In this document: piece after piece, positions 7,490 through 16,826 of the stretch | Layout: each line of letters begins with the position of its first letter | Position numbering within the stretch: position 1 is the first letter of the stretch | Assembly: GCA_041741455.1 (NCBI GenBank) | Contig: JBGSJZ010000071.1 | Location: 1 to 64,000, forward strand | Length of the DNA stretch: 64,000 bases | Direction: 5' to 3' | From: CALESS01 sp041741455 | GTDB lineage: Bacteria; Chloroflexota; Anaerolineae; Anaerolineales; Anaerolineaceae | Notes under the pieces: model-generated | Database searches by the model: none | What the model was told of the DNA's origin: nothing | What the model saw: only the letters and a program-made list of their open reading frames with translations | Made by a program: the position numbers and the translations under genes

Positions 7490-9067
7490 GTGTCTAAATT
7501 TCTTTCGAGATTTTCAGGCTTTTTCCAATCCAAACGGCTCCCCGGGCTGGCCCTGGTAGCCCTTGCCCTTTTCGCCCGTCTGTTGCCCGGTCCGCGCACC
7601 ATCGATGATGCCTTCATTACCTTTCGCTACGCCCGCAATTTGCTGGCTGGAAATGGTTTTGTCTTCAACCCGGCCGAGGCTGTACTCGGCACCACCACTC
7701 CGCTCTACACCCTACTGATGGCAGGGATGGGGGCGCTCTTCGGCGGCGTCCAGGCGGACTTTTCAACCATATCTCTTGTCACCAATGCCGTGGCGGACGC
7801 AGTCACCTGTTTACTGCTGTGGGAGATCGGCAAGCGACTGAAACTGCCGCATCCCGGCTTCCTGGCAGGGCTGTTATGGGCAGTGGCAGCCTACTCGGTT
7901 ACCTTCGCCATTGGTGGCCTGGAAACCAGTGTCTATGTACTGCTGCTGACCGGGGCAGCCTGGGCTTTCCTGGCGGAAAAGCGTAAACTAACCGCCCTCT
8001 TCGGCGCTCTGGCTTTGCTGACCCGCCCGGATGCACTGATCCTGCTGGGACCGCTGGTGCTGTCCCGGTTGATCCAGATGGGGCTGGCATTGCGCAGAAA
8101 ACCGCAACCCTCACCGCTGCCCACCTACCTGCTGGAGATGGTTGTTTTTCTGCTGCCGGTACTGGCCTGGTATGGCTATGCCTGGTTGACCTTCGGCAGT
8201 CCTTTCCCCCACTCAGTCACGGCCAAATTGGTCGCCTACCGCCTGGATGAGAATTCGGCATTGATCCGCCTGATCCAGCACTATGCCACGCCCTTCATGC
8301 ACCATAACCTGGTCGGCGCAGCCGTCGGGGTCGGGCTGGGCCTTGTCTTCTGCCCCTTCCTGTATGCCCTGGGTGCCCGCCTGGCATGGAAGTCGATAGG
8401 CTGGCTCTCACTGCCGCTCACGCTCTACCCGTGGTTGTACCTGGTCACCTTTGCCATCCCCAACCCATTGATCTTCCGCTGGTACCTGACCCCACCCCTG
8501 CCGTTGTACTTCCTGTTCTTGCTGGCCGGGCTGGAGGTCCTACTGGAGCGGCTCTTGAAGACCCAGCGCGACGGGTGGCGGCCCCGGCTGGCGCTTGGCC
8601 TGCTGCTGTTGCTGACGCTTATCCCGCTTCTGAGCGAGTGGCGGTTGAAACTGGACCATGGCCCGGCCCGCCCTGCACCAGAGATGGCCTTTATTAAGTT
8701 GGAATTGCTCTACCGCCAGGCGGCGGAACTCATTGCCCCACAGATGGATGAAAACACCTTGCTGGCTGCCGGAGATGTGGGTGTGCTGGGTTATTACACC
8801 CCGGCCCGCATATTGGATACGGTCGGTTTGAACTCGCCGGTTTCCACCACCTATTATCCCCTGCCCGCTGAGGATTACGTTATCAACTACGCCATCCCGG
8901 CCGAGTTAATCTTGAATGAAAAGCCAGACTGGGTGGTCATTCTCGAAGTTTATGGTCGGCTCACCCTGCTGAAGAATCCGGATTTCCAATCAGCCTACGA
9001 GTTGGTGGAGACGCTCCCCACGGATATGTACGGCAGCCAAGGAATGCTGATTTTCAAACGTCGCTGA
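7490..9067 (+). CDS. Polytopic membrane glycosyltransferase-like protein (GT39/ArnT-like)
   Basis: This 525-residue protein has about ten hydrophobic helices and the early loop motif PRTIDDAFITFRYARN, whose acidic pair (DD) is placed like the catalytic aspartate of GT-C-fold enzymes. A soluble C-terminal part (about 395-525) faces outward. It probably transfers a sugar from a polyprenyl-phosphate donor. The start is a GTG at 7490, about 30 nt after a TATAAT (7454-7459); no in-frame ATG gives a better N-terminus. Substrate and acceptor are unknown. Confidence 0.7.
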   Translation: MSKFLSRFSGFFQSKRLPGLALVALALFARLLPGPRTIDDAFITFRYARNLLAGNGFVFNPAEAVLGTTTPLYTLLMAGMGALFGGVQADFSTISLVTNAVADAVTCLLLWEIGKRLKLPHPGFLAGLLWAVAAYSVTFAIGGLETSVYVLLLTGAAWAFLAEKRKLTALFGALALLTRPDALILLGPLVLSRLIQMGLALRRKPQPSPLPTYLLEMVVFLLPVLAWYGYAWLTFGSPFPHSVTAKLVAYRLDENSALIRLIQHYATPFMHHNLVGAAVGVGLGLVFCPFLYALGARLAWKSIGWLSLPLTLYPWLYLVTFAIPNPLIFRWYLTPPLPLYFLFLLAGLEVLLERLLKTQRDGWRPRLALGLLLLLTLIPLLSEWRLKLDHGPARPAPEMAFIKLELLYRQAAELIAPQMDENTLLAAGDVGVLGYYTPARILDTVGLNSPVSTTYYPLPAEDYVINYAIPAELILNEKPDWVVILEVYGRLTLLKNPDFQSAYELVETLPTDMYGSQGMLIFKRR

Positions 9068-9083
9068 TAGATGTCAGCAAGAT

Positions 9084-9118
9084 AAAAATTCAGAAATCTT
9101 ACAGATTTCTGAATTTTT
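9084..9118. terminator. Convergent terminator, AAATCTT-core type
   Basis: AAAAATTCAGAAATCT pairs with AGATTTCTGAATTTTT across a short loop between two convergent genes. The same core recurs at 27741-27771 with a compensatory base-pair change. Confidence 0.88.
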
Positions 9119-9125
9119 AATCCCC

Positions 9126-10100
9126 TTACTTCACCGCCTGCCAGACCCCATCAATCGTCTGCAGGGCGGTCAGGTTGCGCCACGGCCAGGCCCGCTTCAT
9201 CAACTGCGGGTCATCCAGATAAGTTGCCCCGGTGGTCAGGTGAAAGCCATCCGAGGTCAGGCCGTGACCGGGTAACGGCTGGACGGCCGCCCAGAAATTC
9301 CACAGCGGCACATCGTAATCATAAGCCACCCGGGCAATGGCAGCATTGATGCTCCAATCTCCTTCCAGGTTGTCGGCCTTGGTCGCCAGGATTGGCACCG
9401 CTTTGTGCTCCAGGACGTACTCGACAATCTTGCGCAGATAGGTCTCGTAAGTCTCTGCCGGTCGCTTGGACCACCACGTTTCCATGCTGATGATCACAAT
9501 CGAGGGCTGGTTCAGGCGGAACTCGCAATCCAGCGGGGTTTCGTCTTTGCCGCAAACAGTTTTATCGGACATCATTGGAGAAAAGACACTGGCCACGTTG
9601 AAGCCGCCGCGCACCGCCTGGCTATGTCGTTCCCAGGAGCCAGCGAACTGGTCAATGGCCGGCTGCAGGGACGCATATTCCTCACCCAGCCGGTATTCCG
9701 GGGGCGAATCAAACGGGGAAAGGAACATCGAATCCACATTCTGGCAATCGCCCACCTTGGAAAAAGCCTTCGGATTATTGCCGGCGGCCAATCCTTCAGC
9801 ATACAGGCCCTTCAACCAACCTGAGACCGTTGGAACGGCTGGCCAGCTTTGCCAATCCTCAGGCAGCAAGCGAGTATCCGGTGTCGGCGATGGTGTCACC
9901 TCACGGATCGTCCCGACCTGGCTGGGAGATACTTCAAGGCTCGGGGTTGGGGTGGGGGCAAGCGTCAGAGTGGGTGCGACAGTGGCGCTGGGCGGCAGCG
10001 TAACCCGCACCAGGGTTGATGGGTTTGCGGTGGGGGTAATCGTGCAACCCGCCAGGGCCAGGCAAACCAGGACAATGTTGATTCGAGATATTTTCCACAT
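9126..10100 (-). CDS. Lipoprotein with an SGNH-like hydrolase domain (GDC instead of GDS)
   Basis: This 324-residue protein has a lipobox LALAGC (Cys19), a Thr/Pro-rich linker to about residue 75, and then a domain with the block-V-like motif SDGFHLT (D284, H287) and an MET..SKRP..Y..Y segment seen in SGNH hydrolases. At the block I position it reads KVGDCQN (117-119), putting cysteine where the nucleophilic serine is expected. Either a cysteine acts as nucleophile or the domain only binds. The start at ATG 10100 is chosen for a proper lipoprotein signal; a longer frame starts at 10136. It is divergent from the DUF4405 gene. Confidence 0.7.
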   Translation of the reverse strand: MWKISRINIVLVCLALAGCTITPTANPSTLVRVTLPPSATVAPTLTLAPTPTPSLEVSPSQVGTIREVTPSPTPDTRLLPEDWQSWPAVPTVSGWLKGLYAEGLAAGNNPKAFSKVGDCQNVDSMFLSPFDSPPEYRLGEEYASLQPAIDQFAGSWERHSQAVRGGFNVASVFSPMMSDKTVCGKDETPLDCEFRLNQPSIVIISMETWWSKRPAETYETYLRKIVEYVLEHKAVPILATKADNLEGDWSINAAIARVAYDYDVPLWNFWAAVQPLPGHGLTSDGFHLTTGATYLDDPQLMKRAWPWRNLTALQTIDGVWQAVK

Positions 10101-10223
10101 ATCGCCTGATTTTACTCGATAACTCCTCAAATCCAATCAAGTTATACCAGTTCTAAACCCACTGCATGGTGAAAGTTCATAAAATGCAGGCTGTAAAAGA
10201 TTATTACAATTTATGAGGTGTCT

Positions 10224-10988
10224 ATGAATAAAAAACAAACCAAACGCTGGTGGTTGGCGCTGATTCTCTTTAGTGGTTTTCTGCTCAGCTTTTTCCTGGA
10301 TTTGACCGGGATTAAACTGCACCAATGGCTCGGATTGCTGGTTGGCGGACTGGCGATGGTCCACCTGCTCAGCCACTGGGATTGGGTGGAAGCCGTCAGT
10401 CAGCGCATTTTCTTGAGGACCTCCGGCAAAGCCCGCCTCTACTACCTGTTGGATGCTGCCCTTTTCCTCGGCTTTAGCGTCATGCTCAGTACCGGCGTCC
10501 TGATTTCCACCTGGCTGAACCTGGATGTGTCTGGTACCTACCTGTTAAACATCCATATCCTCTCCTCTATATTGACCCTGGCCGTAACTTTGATCAAGCT
10601 GGCGGCCCACTGGAAGTGGTTAGGATCCACCACCCGCAGTATCTTCAAACGCTCCAATCAAATCGTGGGACCTCAACTCAGCCCGAACCAGACCGATCAT
10701 CTCAACCGGCGCGAGTTTGTCAAAGTGATGGGGGCCGTCAGCCTGGCCTCCCTGCTTGCCCTGAGCAGCGCCGGCCGCAGCCTGAAACTGTTGGAAGGTG
10801 AAGATACCAGTGGAACCATCCAGGCCAGTGCCAGTACCGGGCTTGGATCCAATCTTTCCGCAGCACAGTCATCCAACTCGAGTGGATGTTCCGTTCAGTG
10901 TGGAAAGCGCTGTTCCTACCCCGGCCATTGCTGCCGGTACACAGACAGCAACAGCAACGGACGTTGCGATTTGGGAGAATGCCTATAA
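10224..10988 (+). CDS. DUF4405 membrane protein with internal Tat-like signal and Cys-rich EF-hand-like tail
   Basis: This 254-residue protein has four N-terminal helices with paired histidines (H33, H47, H51, H111, H129), as in DUF4405 proteins, which resemble cytochrome-b-type helix bundles. After these comes NRREFVKVMG (161-170) followed by a hydrophobic stretch, which looks like a twin-arginine signal inside the chain. The exported tail has seven cysteines (222, 226, 230, 236, 237, 248, 253) and a DSNSNGRCDLGE loop (241-252) that fits the EF-hand calcium pattern. Start is ATG 10224 behind GAGG, 6 nt downstream of an in-frame GTG. Confidence 0.7.
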   Translation: MNKKQTKRWWLALILFSGFLLSFFLDLTGIKLHQWLGLLVGGLAMVHLLSHWDWVEAVSQRIFLRTSGKARLYYLLDAALFLGFSVMLSTGVLISTWLNLDVSGTYLLNIHILSSILTLAVTLIKLAAHWKWLGSTTRSIFKRSNQIVGPQLSPNQTDHLNRREFVKVMGAVSLASLLALSSAGRSLKLLEGEDTSGTIQASASTGLGSNLSAAQSSNSSGCSVQCGKRCSYPGHCCRYTDSNSNGRCDLGECL

Positions 10989-11020
10989 GACGGTTTAAAA
11001 TCTTACCCGCTTGATTACAA

Positions 11021-11060
11021 CAACCCTGGAGAGCAGGTACCTTTCCGGGGTTGCCTTTTC
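11021..11060. terminator. Convergent terminator hairpin
   Basis: CAACCCTGG (11021-11029) pairs with CCGGGGTTG (11045-11053), with one G-T pair, followed by CCTTTTCC on the plus strand. It lies between the DUF4405 gene and the convergent gene at 11062. Confidence 0.65.
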
Positions 11061-11061
11061 C

Positions 11062-11499
11062 TCACACACCACAACACCCGTACAGCGCAGCCAGCCCGTA
11101 GCTCGTGATTTCCAGTTTGTAGTACTGATCTTCACCGCAGGCCAGGTGATGGTAATGCAACACATACAGGGTGTAACCTAGGCGGGGTTTCACCCAGACC
11201 TGGTTGGAAAGCTGTTGCCAATCGATCTCGCCTGGCATGCGATTATTGACCACCCCCGGCGGATAGCCCCCCAGGCGCGGGGTATTGGTGCCGCTCAACA
11301 ACTCCAATTCGTGGGCTTGCAGATAGGCAATGAAATCTTGCCGGCTATCGATGCGCACATTCAACCAGCGCCACTGCTCCGGGCCACAATTCGGGCTGGC
11401 CGGCCTGGGCATGCCAAACGGCAGCAGAAAGTTGATCAGCACCAGCACCAGCAGTCCCCCGCCCAGCCAGAACAGAAATTTGCGCAATTTTCGATTCAT
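11062..11499 (-). CDS. Small membrane-anchored protein of unknown function
   Basis: This 145-residue protein has one N-terminal helix (about 8-28) followed by an outside domain with five cysteines (NCGPEQW, LACGED, YGCCGV) that could form disulfides. The start follows a GAGG-like site. It lies downstream of the amylase gene on the same strand but behind that gene's terminator. No family is recognised. Confidence 0.55.
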   Translation of the reverse strand: MNRKLRKFLFWLGGGLLVLVLINFLLPFGMPRPASPNCGPEQWRWLNVRIDSRQDFIAYLQAHELELLSGTNTPRLGGYPPGVVNNRMPGEIDWQQLSNQVWVKPRLGYTLYVLHYHHLACGEDQYYKLEITSYGLAALYGCCGV

Positions 11500-11518
11500 A
11501 TCTGCCTCACATAAGGTT

Positions 11519-11545
11519 GGGGGCGGGTAACAATTACCCGCCCCC
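11519..11545 (-). terminator. Amylase gene terminator
   Basis: GGGGGCGGGTAA and TTACCCGCCCCC form a perfect 12-bp stem with a 3-nt loop, 26 nt after the amylase stop codon. Confidence 0.8.
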
Positions 11546-11571
11546 TTTCAGCCAGCAATTCTTCGACTCTT

Positions 11572-14500
11572 TTAGTGAGAAATCAACGGTAGGTAAATCT
11601 TCATCGGAATGGTTGAGAACGAGAAGGAGGTAGGCTCTTGCTGAACATCTCCCCCCGCATCAACCATCCCGCTTACCGTGACGTTGTAAGTGGACGTATA
11701 CCACCAGGGTTCAGTTGGTGTAAAGGTGAAGGTATACGTAGCTGCGTCATAACTGAAAGTGCCCGGCACAACATCCGCACCCAGTTTGACCGCGAATGTA
11801 TTCGCCGGGTTCATCGCCTGTGAGAAAGTTACCTGGATCTGGCCGGACGGATCCAAATCCACGGCTCCATCCAACGGGCTATGGCCGGTCACGATCGGGT
11901 CGCGCCAGTTTAGGACCGTATAGTTCGCCGTAAACAGGCCGGTAGTCCCGTAATCCACCGTGAAGGTCAGGTCGGCCAATTCCTCATTGCCATCCGCACC
12001 TTTCATCACCGTCTCCCAATTACCGCGGGTGATTTTATACGCAACCAGCGTCTCATCCAGCAAATTGAAGGTGCCTGTCCAATGGGTGGCATCCACCTGG
12101 CTCAGCGGGAACGCTGCCGGATCCCAGCCGCCCAGGGTACCATTCGGGTTGACGTAGCGGGTGAAGTAGATGGTATCCCCGGCAGGTGTGAAATCTGGCA
12201 CGCTTACGTTCAGGGTCACGCTGACAATCTTTGGCTCAGCAACCTGGCTGACCGAATTGGAAGGCGCAGAGTGGTTGAAGCTAGTATCAATCGCTTCAAC
12301 ATAGTAAGTGTAGGTGGTGCCGGTGATGACATTGGTATCCGTGTAAGCCAGGTCAGGTACGTATGCCCGGCCAATTTTCGCCGGTGGGGTAGCACCCTGA
12401 CTGCAGTAAATGTCATAGGCATAAATTCCCACATTATCCGTTGCTTCTGTCCAGGAAAGGCTGATAAAGTCTGCACCCCAATCTGCAATGGAGAGCACTG
12501 GTGCGGCAGGGGCGGTGAGATCCGTTGAGGGCAGCACCGTCAAAGCACCGGCCTGGGTTGTCTGGTAACCATTCGGGCTGCCATCCAAATCAGCGTAGAC
12601 CCAACTGTTGCCTCCATCGCTGGAGAAGCGGTAAGCGTAATCATAATTTCCCAATGCCTCCGGGAGCAGGGTGCCGCGATATTCGTCATTGTTACCATCA
12701 TCCGCATTGTACAAAGCGTTCCACCATGCCCAGCCAGTGCCGGTCGGTGCGCTGCCATCCGCGCCATACCCGACTTGGGCCAGGATGCCTGGGCCTTGAC
12801 CCGCAGAGTCTGTAACGCCATTGATGTAAATTTGACCATAGATATTTTCAGTGGGTGTGGATCCGATGGTATGGGTTGTGCTGGGTGGCCACTTCAGGAC
12901 AGACCAGCCGATGGCCGGGTGAGGAATCCCGCTGTCTTCATTGGAATATCCACTGATCAATCCGCTATCATCATCCACACAGACCATCACATAGTAGTAT
13001 TTGACAGCATTGGTCAGGCCAGTGTCATGATAGGTAGAGCCGGTGGTCTCGCCAACGTATTCATAACCACCACCACTCAACCGGCTGCGATAGATGCGAT
13101 AAGCATCCACCACCGGCAGGGGAGTCCAACCCAGGTCAATTGTGCCATTGCCTTCAGCCGTCACCTCTACCGTATACAAAACGGGAGGTAAGGCATCTGC
13201 ACCAGATTGCAGCACGAGTACCAGGCCATTGTGGGCCGGCACCACCGGGATGACAAGCTGGCCAGTACCGCTGACGGCATAATTCGCCCCGCTCAGCACA
13301 TCTCGGAAAGAACTGCCAAATGGCAGATAACCTGCCACATCCAGCACTGCTGAGTGAGGTGAAGCATCCTGATTGACGATCACCACGGCCGCATCCGGTT
13401 TCTCTAACTGCAGACCAGGCATACCGGCAAACTTGCGCCGGCCAAAGGCATATAAACCATTGGTATCATCCACCAGCAAGGTGCGGTAATCCCCGGTGCG
13501 CAAGGCCGGGTGCGCATTGCGGGCTTCAGCCAAGTCGGCATAGTATCCAAACAATTCATCCTGGCTGTCCTGACTCTGCAAATGGGTATAGAATGGCGTG
13601 CCGGTTTCATCCAGCCAGGGAAATGGCTGGCGGTTGTATGGATCATCCTCCCACTTTCCGCCTGCGTAAGCCATCGGACCAACCAGGCCGACTTCATCGC
13701 CGTAGTAGATGGTCGGCGCACCGGGTAGAGTCATCTGCAGGATGACTGCACCTTTCAAGCGGGTGATGGCATCACTCCAGTCATAATCCGGGTCGGCATA
13801 CAGGCTGGCATCGTTCAAATCAGTGTTTTCATCCAGCATAAATAATGTGCGGCTGGTATCATGGCTGCCAAACAGGTTCAGCATGGCCTGAAAGGCTTCC
13901 GGCGGATAGCGTTCTTCCAGGCTGCGCATCCGGGCATCGAATTGTGAAGGCGTCAGAGGATTGATCAATCCGGCCGAGGAGCCTGTGCTATGGTCATTGT
14001 CGGTGAAGACGGAATCCCGCCAGAAACCCAGGGCGGCTGTACTGAACTGGTAGTTCATCACCGCGTCCCATTCATCTCCCAGCAGCCAACTGGAGGCGTT
14101 ACCCCACTCCTCACCCACGATATAGGCATCCGGATTGACTTTTTGCACCTCCATCCGGAACTCCTCCCAGTAGGTGTTAGCAGGGTCGTTCAACAAACCA
14201 GGATCGACGTCCCCACCCACATCCAGGCGCCAGCCATCCGCCCATTGCATCCAGAAGGTTGCCACCGAACTGGGGCCGCCTGCATAGATAAAATCACGTA
14301 CTGCTGGCAAGGCCGAATTCAGTTTGGGCAAGCTGTCATAACCCCACCAGGAGGTGTAAGTAGCCGCCAAGGGCGTGCCATTGCTGCTGGCGCAAACACC
14401 TGTTCCGGCAGGCACATCGCTGAAATAGAACCAGCTGCGGTAGGGCGAACTTGGGCTCTCACAGGCACCGAGATTCGTATAACGTCCATAACGGTCAAAA

Positions 14501-16743
14501 TAGATACTATCCGATGAAACGTGGTTAAACACCCCATCAAAAATCAGATACATGCCGCGGCTGTGAACCTCATTGGCCAGATCCCAAAGCAAGGTTTGTT
14601 CGCCCAGGCTGGGGTTGACCTGCAGGTAATGGGTGGTGTCATAACCGTGGTTGGAGGGTGAGGCAAAGATCGGGTTGAGGTAAATGGCGGTCACGCCCAA
14701 CTCCTCCAGATAATCCAGTTTGTCCATCAAACCCTGGATGTCGCCGCCATAAAAATTCTTGGAATACGTTCCGCTGCAATCCGTGCCAGTTTGGCGTGGG
14801 TCACAAATTGCCGTATTCCAATCGGTGTCATTAGATCGATAAATCGTCCCCGGGTCTTCATCATAGAAGAATGTTCCTTCCAAGGTATCGTTGCTTGCAT
14901 CTCCATCCCGGAAACGGTCCGGGAAGACCTGGTAAACGATGGCATTTTTAATCCAATCCGGAGTCAGGAAGGCTGTATCATAGACTGTCAACTGGTACGA
15001 ATAATCCGGCGAGGTCGCAAACACCCCTCCCCAGCCGCCATCTCTGGCCGCATCATCTTCATAGTAAGCCGTGGCTGTGCCATCGATGGCGATGAAACGA
15101 TACCAGAAAACGGTCGGCTGAATGGAGGCCGGTATTGTAGCCTGCCACCACTCATAGGTGTCATCCGTGGCAACCAGATCCATATTCAGCAAGGTCTGGG
15201 TGTCCGTGCGGTCATTCCAGACCCGCACCCGGGCAGCGGTCAGGTCACCAGCCGCCGCCCGCAGGCGCAGGGTTACTGGGGTTAAGGCCATTTTCACCGG
15301 GCCGGTAGGTGTACGGTAGACATCTGATCGGCTGTCGTGCCCCAGGTCCGCCATCCAGATGTTATTGTCGTGACTGGCATGGATTTCGGTGATTTCTCCG
15401 GGATAGAAGACCACCCGGCCGGATCGTCCATCGAACAGCAGGTGGAAGACCTGGCCCAGTGCAGCATTGAAGTCAATATTGGTTGCATTGATTGAACGTC
15501 CATCCCCGCCAAAGCCATCCCATGTACCGGTCTGCACCACCTTACCGGAGTAAGTCTGGGTGGTCGGGGCGGTGTAGTTGTACAGGAAAACATCATGTCC
15601 AATATTCGCCATCCCTGTGTCCAAATTGGCATTATCCCAGCCCTGAAAACTTCCCACCGCTGTCAGGGTACCGGCAGAAATCAAGTCATCCCAGACCTGG
15701 ATGATGTTGGTTGCCGGCAGATACGCCAGCCCGGCATCCAGGCTGTGATTATTGGTATCGAAGGTGAATTTGACGGTGCGGTTATCTGTATTGGTGATCA
15801 GCCAGCTATTTCCACTCCCCGGCAGAGAGTAATCCCAGGTGCAGTTATTGACCTTAAATTCGTATCGACCCGCCGTTGGCACCAGCACATCCGCCGAAAA
15901 CACACCATCATTCCCCAACAGATCACCGGTGATCCCATCATCGTTCAGAGGAGTGGATGAGGCGCTCCAGCCGTTAAACCCACCCCCCACGCACCAGGAA
16001 CCGACATGGGTTTGGTTTGGCAACGCCAGGATGCGACCATTGTAAACATCCAACAGGAAGATCACTTCCTGATCAGCAACCGTGGTTGTGAAGTTATATG
16101 GTGAACTGTTGGTTGAACGGCCATCCACCGCAAACCCATCCCAAGTGCCGGTGGCAACCGCCTTATACATGTAGGTGCCAGGTGTAGCAATTAAGTAGGA
16201 AAGACGGTACAGACCTGACCCAAAATTGGTCATCAGGGTGGCTGGATTTGCATTATCCCAACCCTGAAAATCGCCTGCCGCAGTGTATGAACCCGGGGTA
16301 GTTTCACCGCTCAGATTGACAATATACTGGGCCGGAACGTAAGCCGGGCCGGCATCGGAACCGTGATTATTCGTGTCAAAGGTGAAGCGCACGGTCTGCC
16401 CAGCGCTGCTGGTGTTGAACCAGGCATTGGTGGTTGGATATCCAATCCAGGTTCCACAACCGACCACCTTGAATTCGTAGCGACCGGCAGCAGAGATCGA
16501 TTGCTCCAGCGAGTAGACACCATCTCCCAGCAGCAGATCCCCGTGGGTGGCGTCATCATACAGCGGATGGCTGGCGTTATTCCAACCCTGGAAGTCACCT
16601 GCCAAACACCAAACATCCGCTTTGACCGGATTGGCTGTGACAATAAATTCAACCGTTTCAGGGATTAATCCCGCCTGAACCGGTGAACCAATGGCGCTAA
16701 ATAGCAGCGCAAACAAAATCAGAAACGAAAAGAGACGATTCAT
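11572..16743 (-). CDS. Secreted multidomain alpha-amylase/pullulanase-type glycoside hydrolase (GH13)
   Basis: This 1723-residue protein has a signal peptide (1-24) and four N-terminal glycan-binding-like modules arranged A-B-A-B (about 30-140, 140-242, 247-346, 346-449). A GH13 N-domain (about 455-590) and a catalytic barrel (about 595-1080) follow. The catalytic marks are DGVFNH (736-741), GWRLDVGG (nucleophile D841), VGEEW (acid/base E878) and SHD (D962). Downstream are an FN3 module, a second glycan-binding-like region, another FN3, a CBM20-like module (YKITRGNWE), a Big_5-type Ig domain and a final KIYLPLISH. It should hydrolyse starch, pullulan or glycogen outside the cell. Start ATG follows GGAGGGG. 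Confidence 0.88.
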   Translation of the reverse strand: MNRLFSFLILFALLFSAIGSPVQAGLIPETVEFIVTANPVKADVWCLAGDFQGWNNASHPLYDDATHGDLLLGDGVYSLEQSISAAGRYEFKVVGCGTWIGYPTTNAWFNTSSAGQTVRFTFDTNNHGSDAGPAYVPAQYIVNLSGETTPGSYTAAGDFQGWDNANPATLMTNFGSGLYRLSYLIATPGTYMYKAVATGTWDGFAVDGRSTNSSPYNFTTTVADQEVIFLLDVYNGRILALPNQTHVGSWCVGGGFNGWSASSTPLNDDGITGDLLGNDGVFSADVLVPTAGRYEFKVNNCTWDYSLPGSGNSWLITNTDNRTVKFTFDTNNHSLDAGLAYLPATNIIQVWDDLISAGTLTAVGSFQGWDNANLDTGMANIGHDVFLYNYTAPTTQTYSGKVVQTGTWDGFGGDGRSINATNIDFNAALGQVFHLLFDGRSGRVVFYPGEITEIHASHDNNIWMADLGHDSRSDVYRTPTGPVKMALTPVTLRLRAAAGDLTAARVRVWNDRTDTQTLLNMDLVATDDTYEWWQATIPASIQPTVFWYRFIAIDGTATAYYEDDAARDGGWGGVFATSPDYSYQLTVYDTAFLTPDWIKNAIVYQVFPDRFRDGDASNDTLEGTFFYDEDPGTIYRSNDTDWNTAICDPRQTGTDCSGTYSKNFYGGDIQGLMDKLDYLEELGVTAIYLNPIFASPSNHGYDTTHYLQVNPSLGEQTLLWDLANEVHSRGMYLIFDGVFNHVSSDSIYFDRYGRYTNLGACESPSSPYRSWFYFSDVPAGTGVCASSNGTPLAATYTSWWGYDSLPKLNSALPAVRDFIYAGGPSSVATFWMQWADGWRLDVGGDVDPGLLNDPANTYWEEFRMEVQKVNPDAYIVGEEWGNASSWLLGDEWDAVMNYQFSTAALGFWRDSVFTDNDHSTGSSAGLINPLTPSQFDARMRSLEERYPPEAFQAMLNLFGSHDTSRTLFMLDENTDLNDASLYADPDYDWSDAITRLKGAVILQMTLPGAPTIYYGDEVGLVGPMAYAGGKWEDDPYNRQPFPWLDETGTPFYTHLQSQDSQDELFGYYADLAEARNAHPALRTGDYRTLLVDDTNGLYAFGRRKFAGMPGLQLEKPDAAVVIVNQDASPHSAVLDVAGYLPFGSSFRDVLSGANYAVSGTGQLVIPVVPAHNGLVLVLQSGADALPPVLYTVEVTAEGNGTIDLGWTPLPVVDAYRIYRSRLSGGGYEYVGETTGSTYHDTGLTNAVKYYYVMVCVDDDSGLISGYSNEDSGIPHPAIGWSVLKWPPSTTHTIGSTPTENIYGQIYINGVTDSAGQGPGILAQVGYGADGSAPTGTGWAWWNALYNADDGNNDEYRGTLLPEALGNYDYAYRFSSDGGNSWVYADLDGSPNGYQTTQAGALTVLPSTDLTAPAAPVLSIADWGADFISLSWTEATDNVGIYAYDIYCSQGATPPAKIGRAYVPDLAYTDTNVITGTTYTYYVEAIDTSFNHSAPSNSVSQVAEPKIVSVTLNVSVPDFTPAGDTIYFTRYVNPNGTLGGWDPAAFPLSQVDATHWTGTFNLLDETLVAYKITRGNWETVMKGADGNEELADLTFTVDYGTTGLFTANYTVLNWRDPIVTGHSPLDGAVDLDPSGQIQVTFSQAMNPANTFAVKLGADVVPGTFSYDAATYTFTFTPTEPWWYTSTYNVTVSGMVDAGGDVQQEPTSFSFSTIPMKIYLPLISH

Positions 16744-16772
16744 GGAAACCCCTCCATTGAAAAGTTTATCTA

Positions 16773-16826
16773 ATTATAGCGAGGAATCGGTTTTATGTTA
16801 CAGGTAATTTGTGACAAATTACACAA
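16773..16826 (-). promoter_or_regulatory. Amylase promoter with upstream palindromic operator
   Basis: On the minus strand a TATAAT -10 box (16773-16778) has a GTAACA -35-like box (16796-16801) at 17-bp spacing. Just upstream is a perfect 19-bp palindrome, GTAATTTGT-G-ACAAATTAC (16804-16822). Overlapping it, TTGTGA-N6-ACACAA (16809-16826) differs by one base from the CRP/FNR- and Rex-type pattern TTGTGA-N6-TCACAA. The position upstream of -35 suits an activator. Confidence 0.55.
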
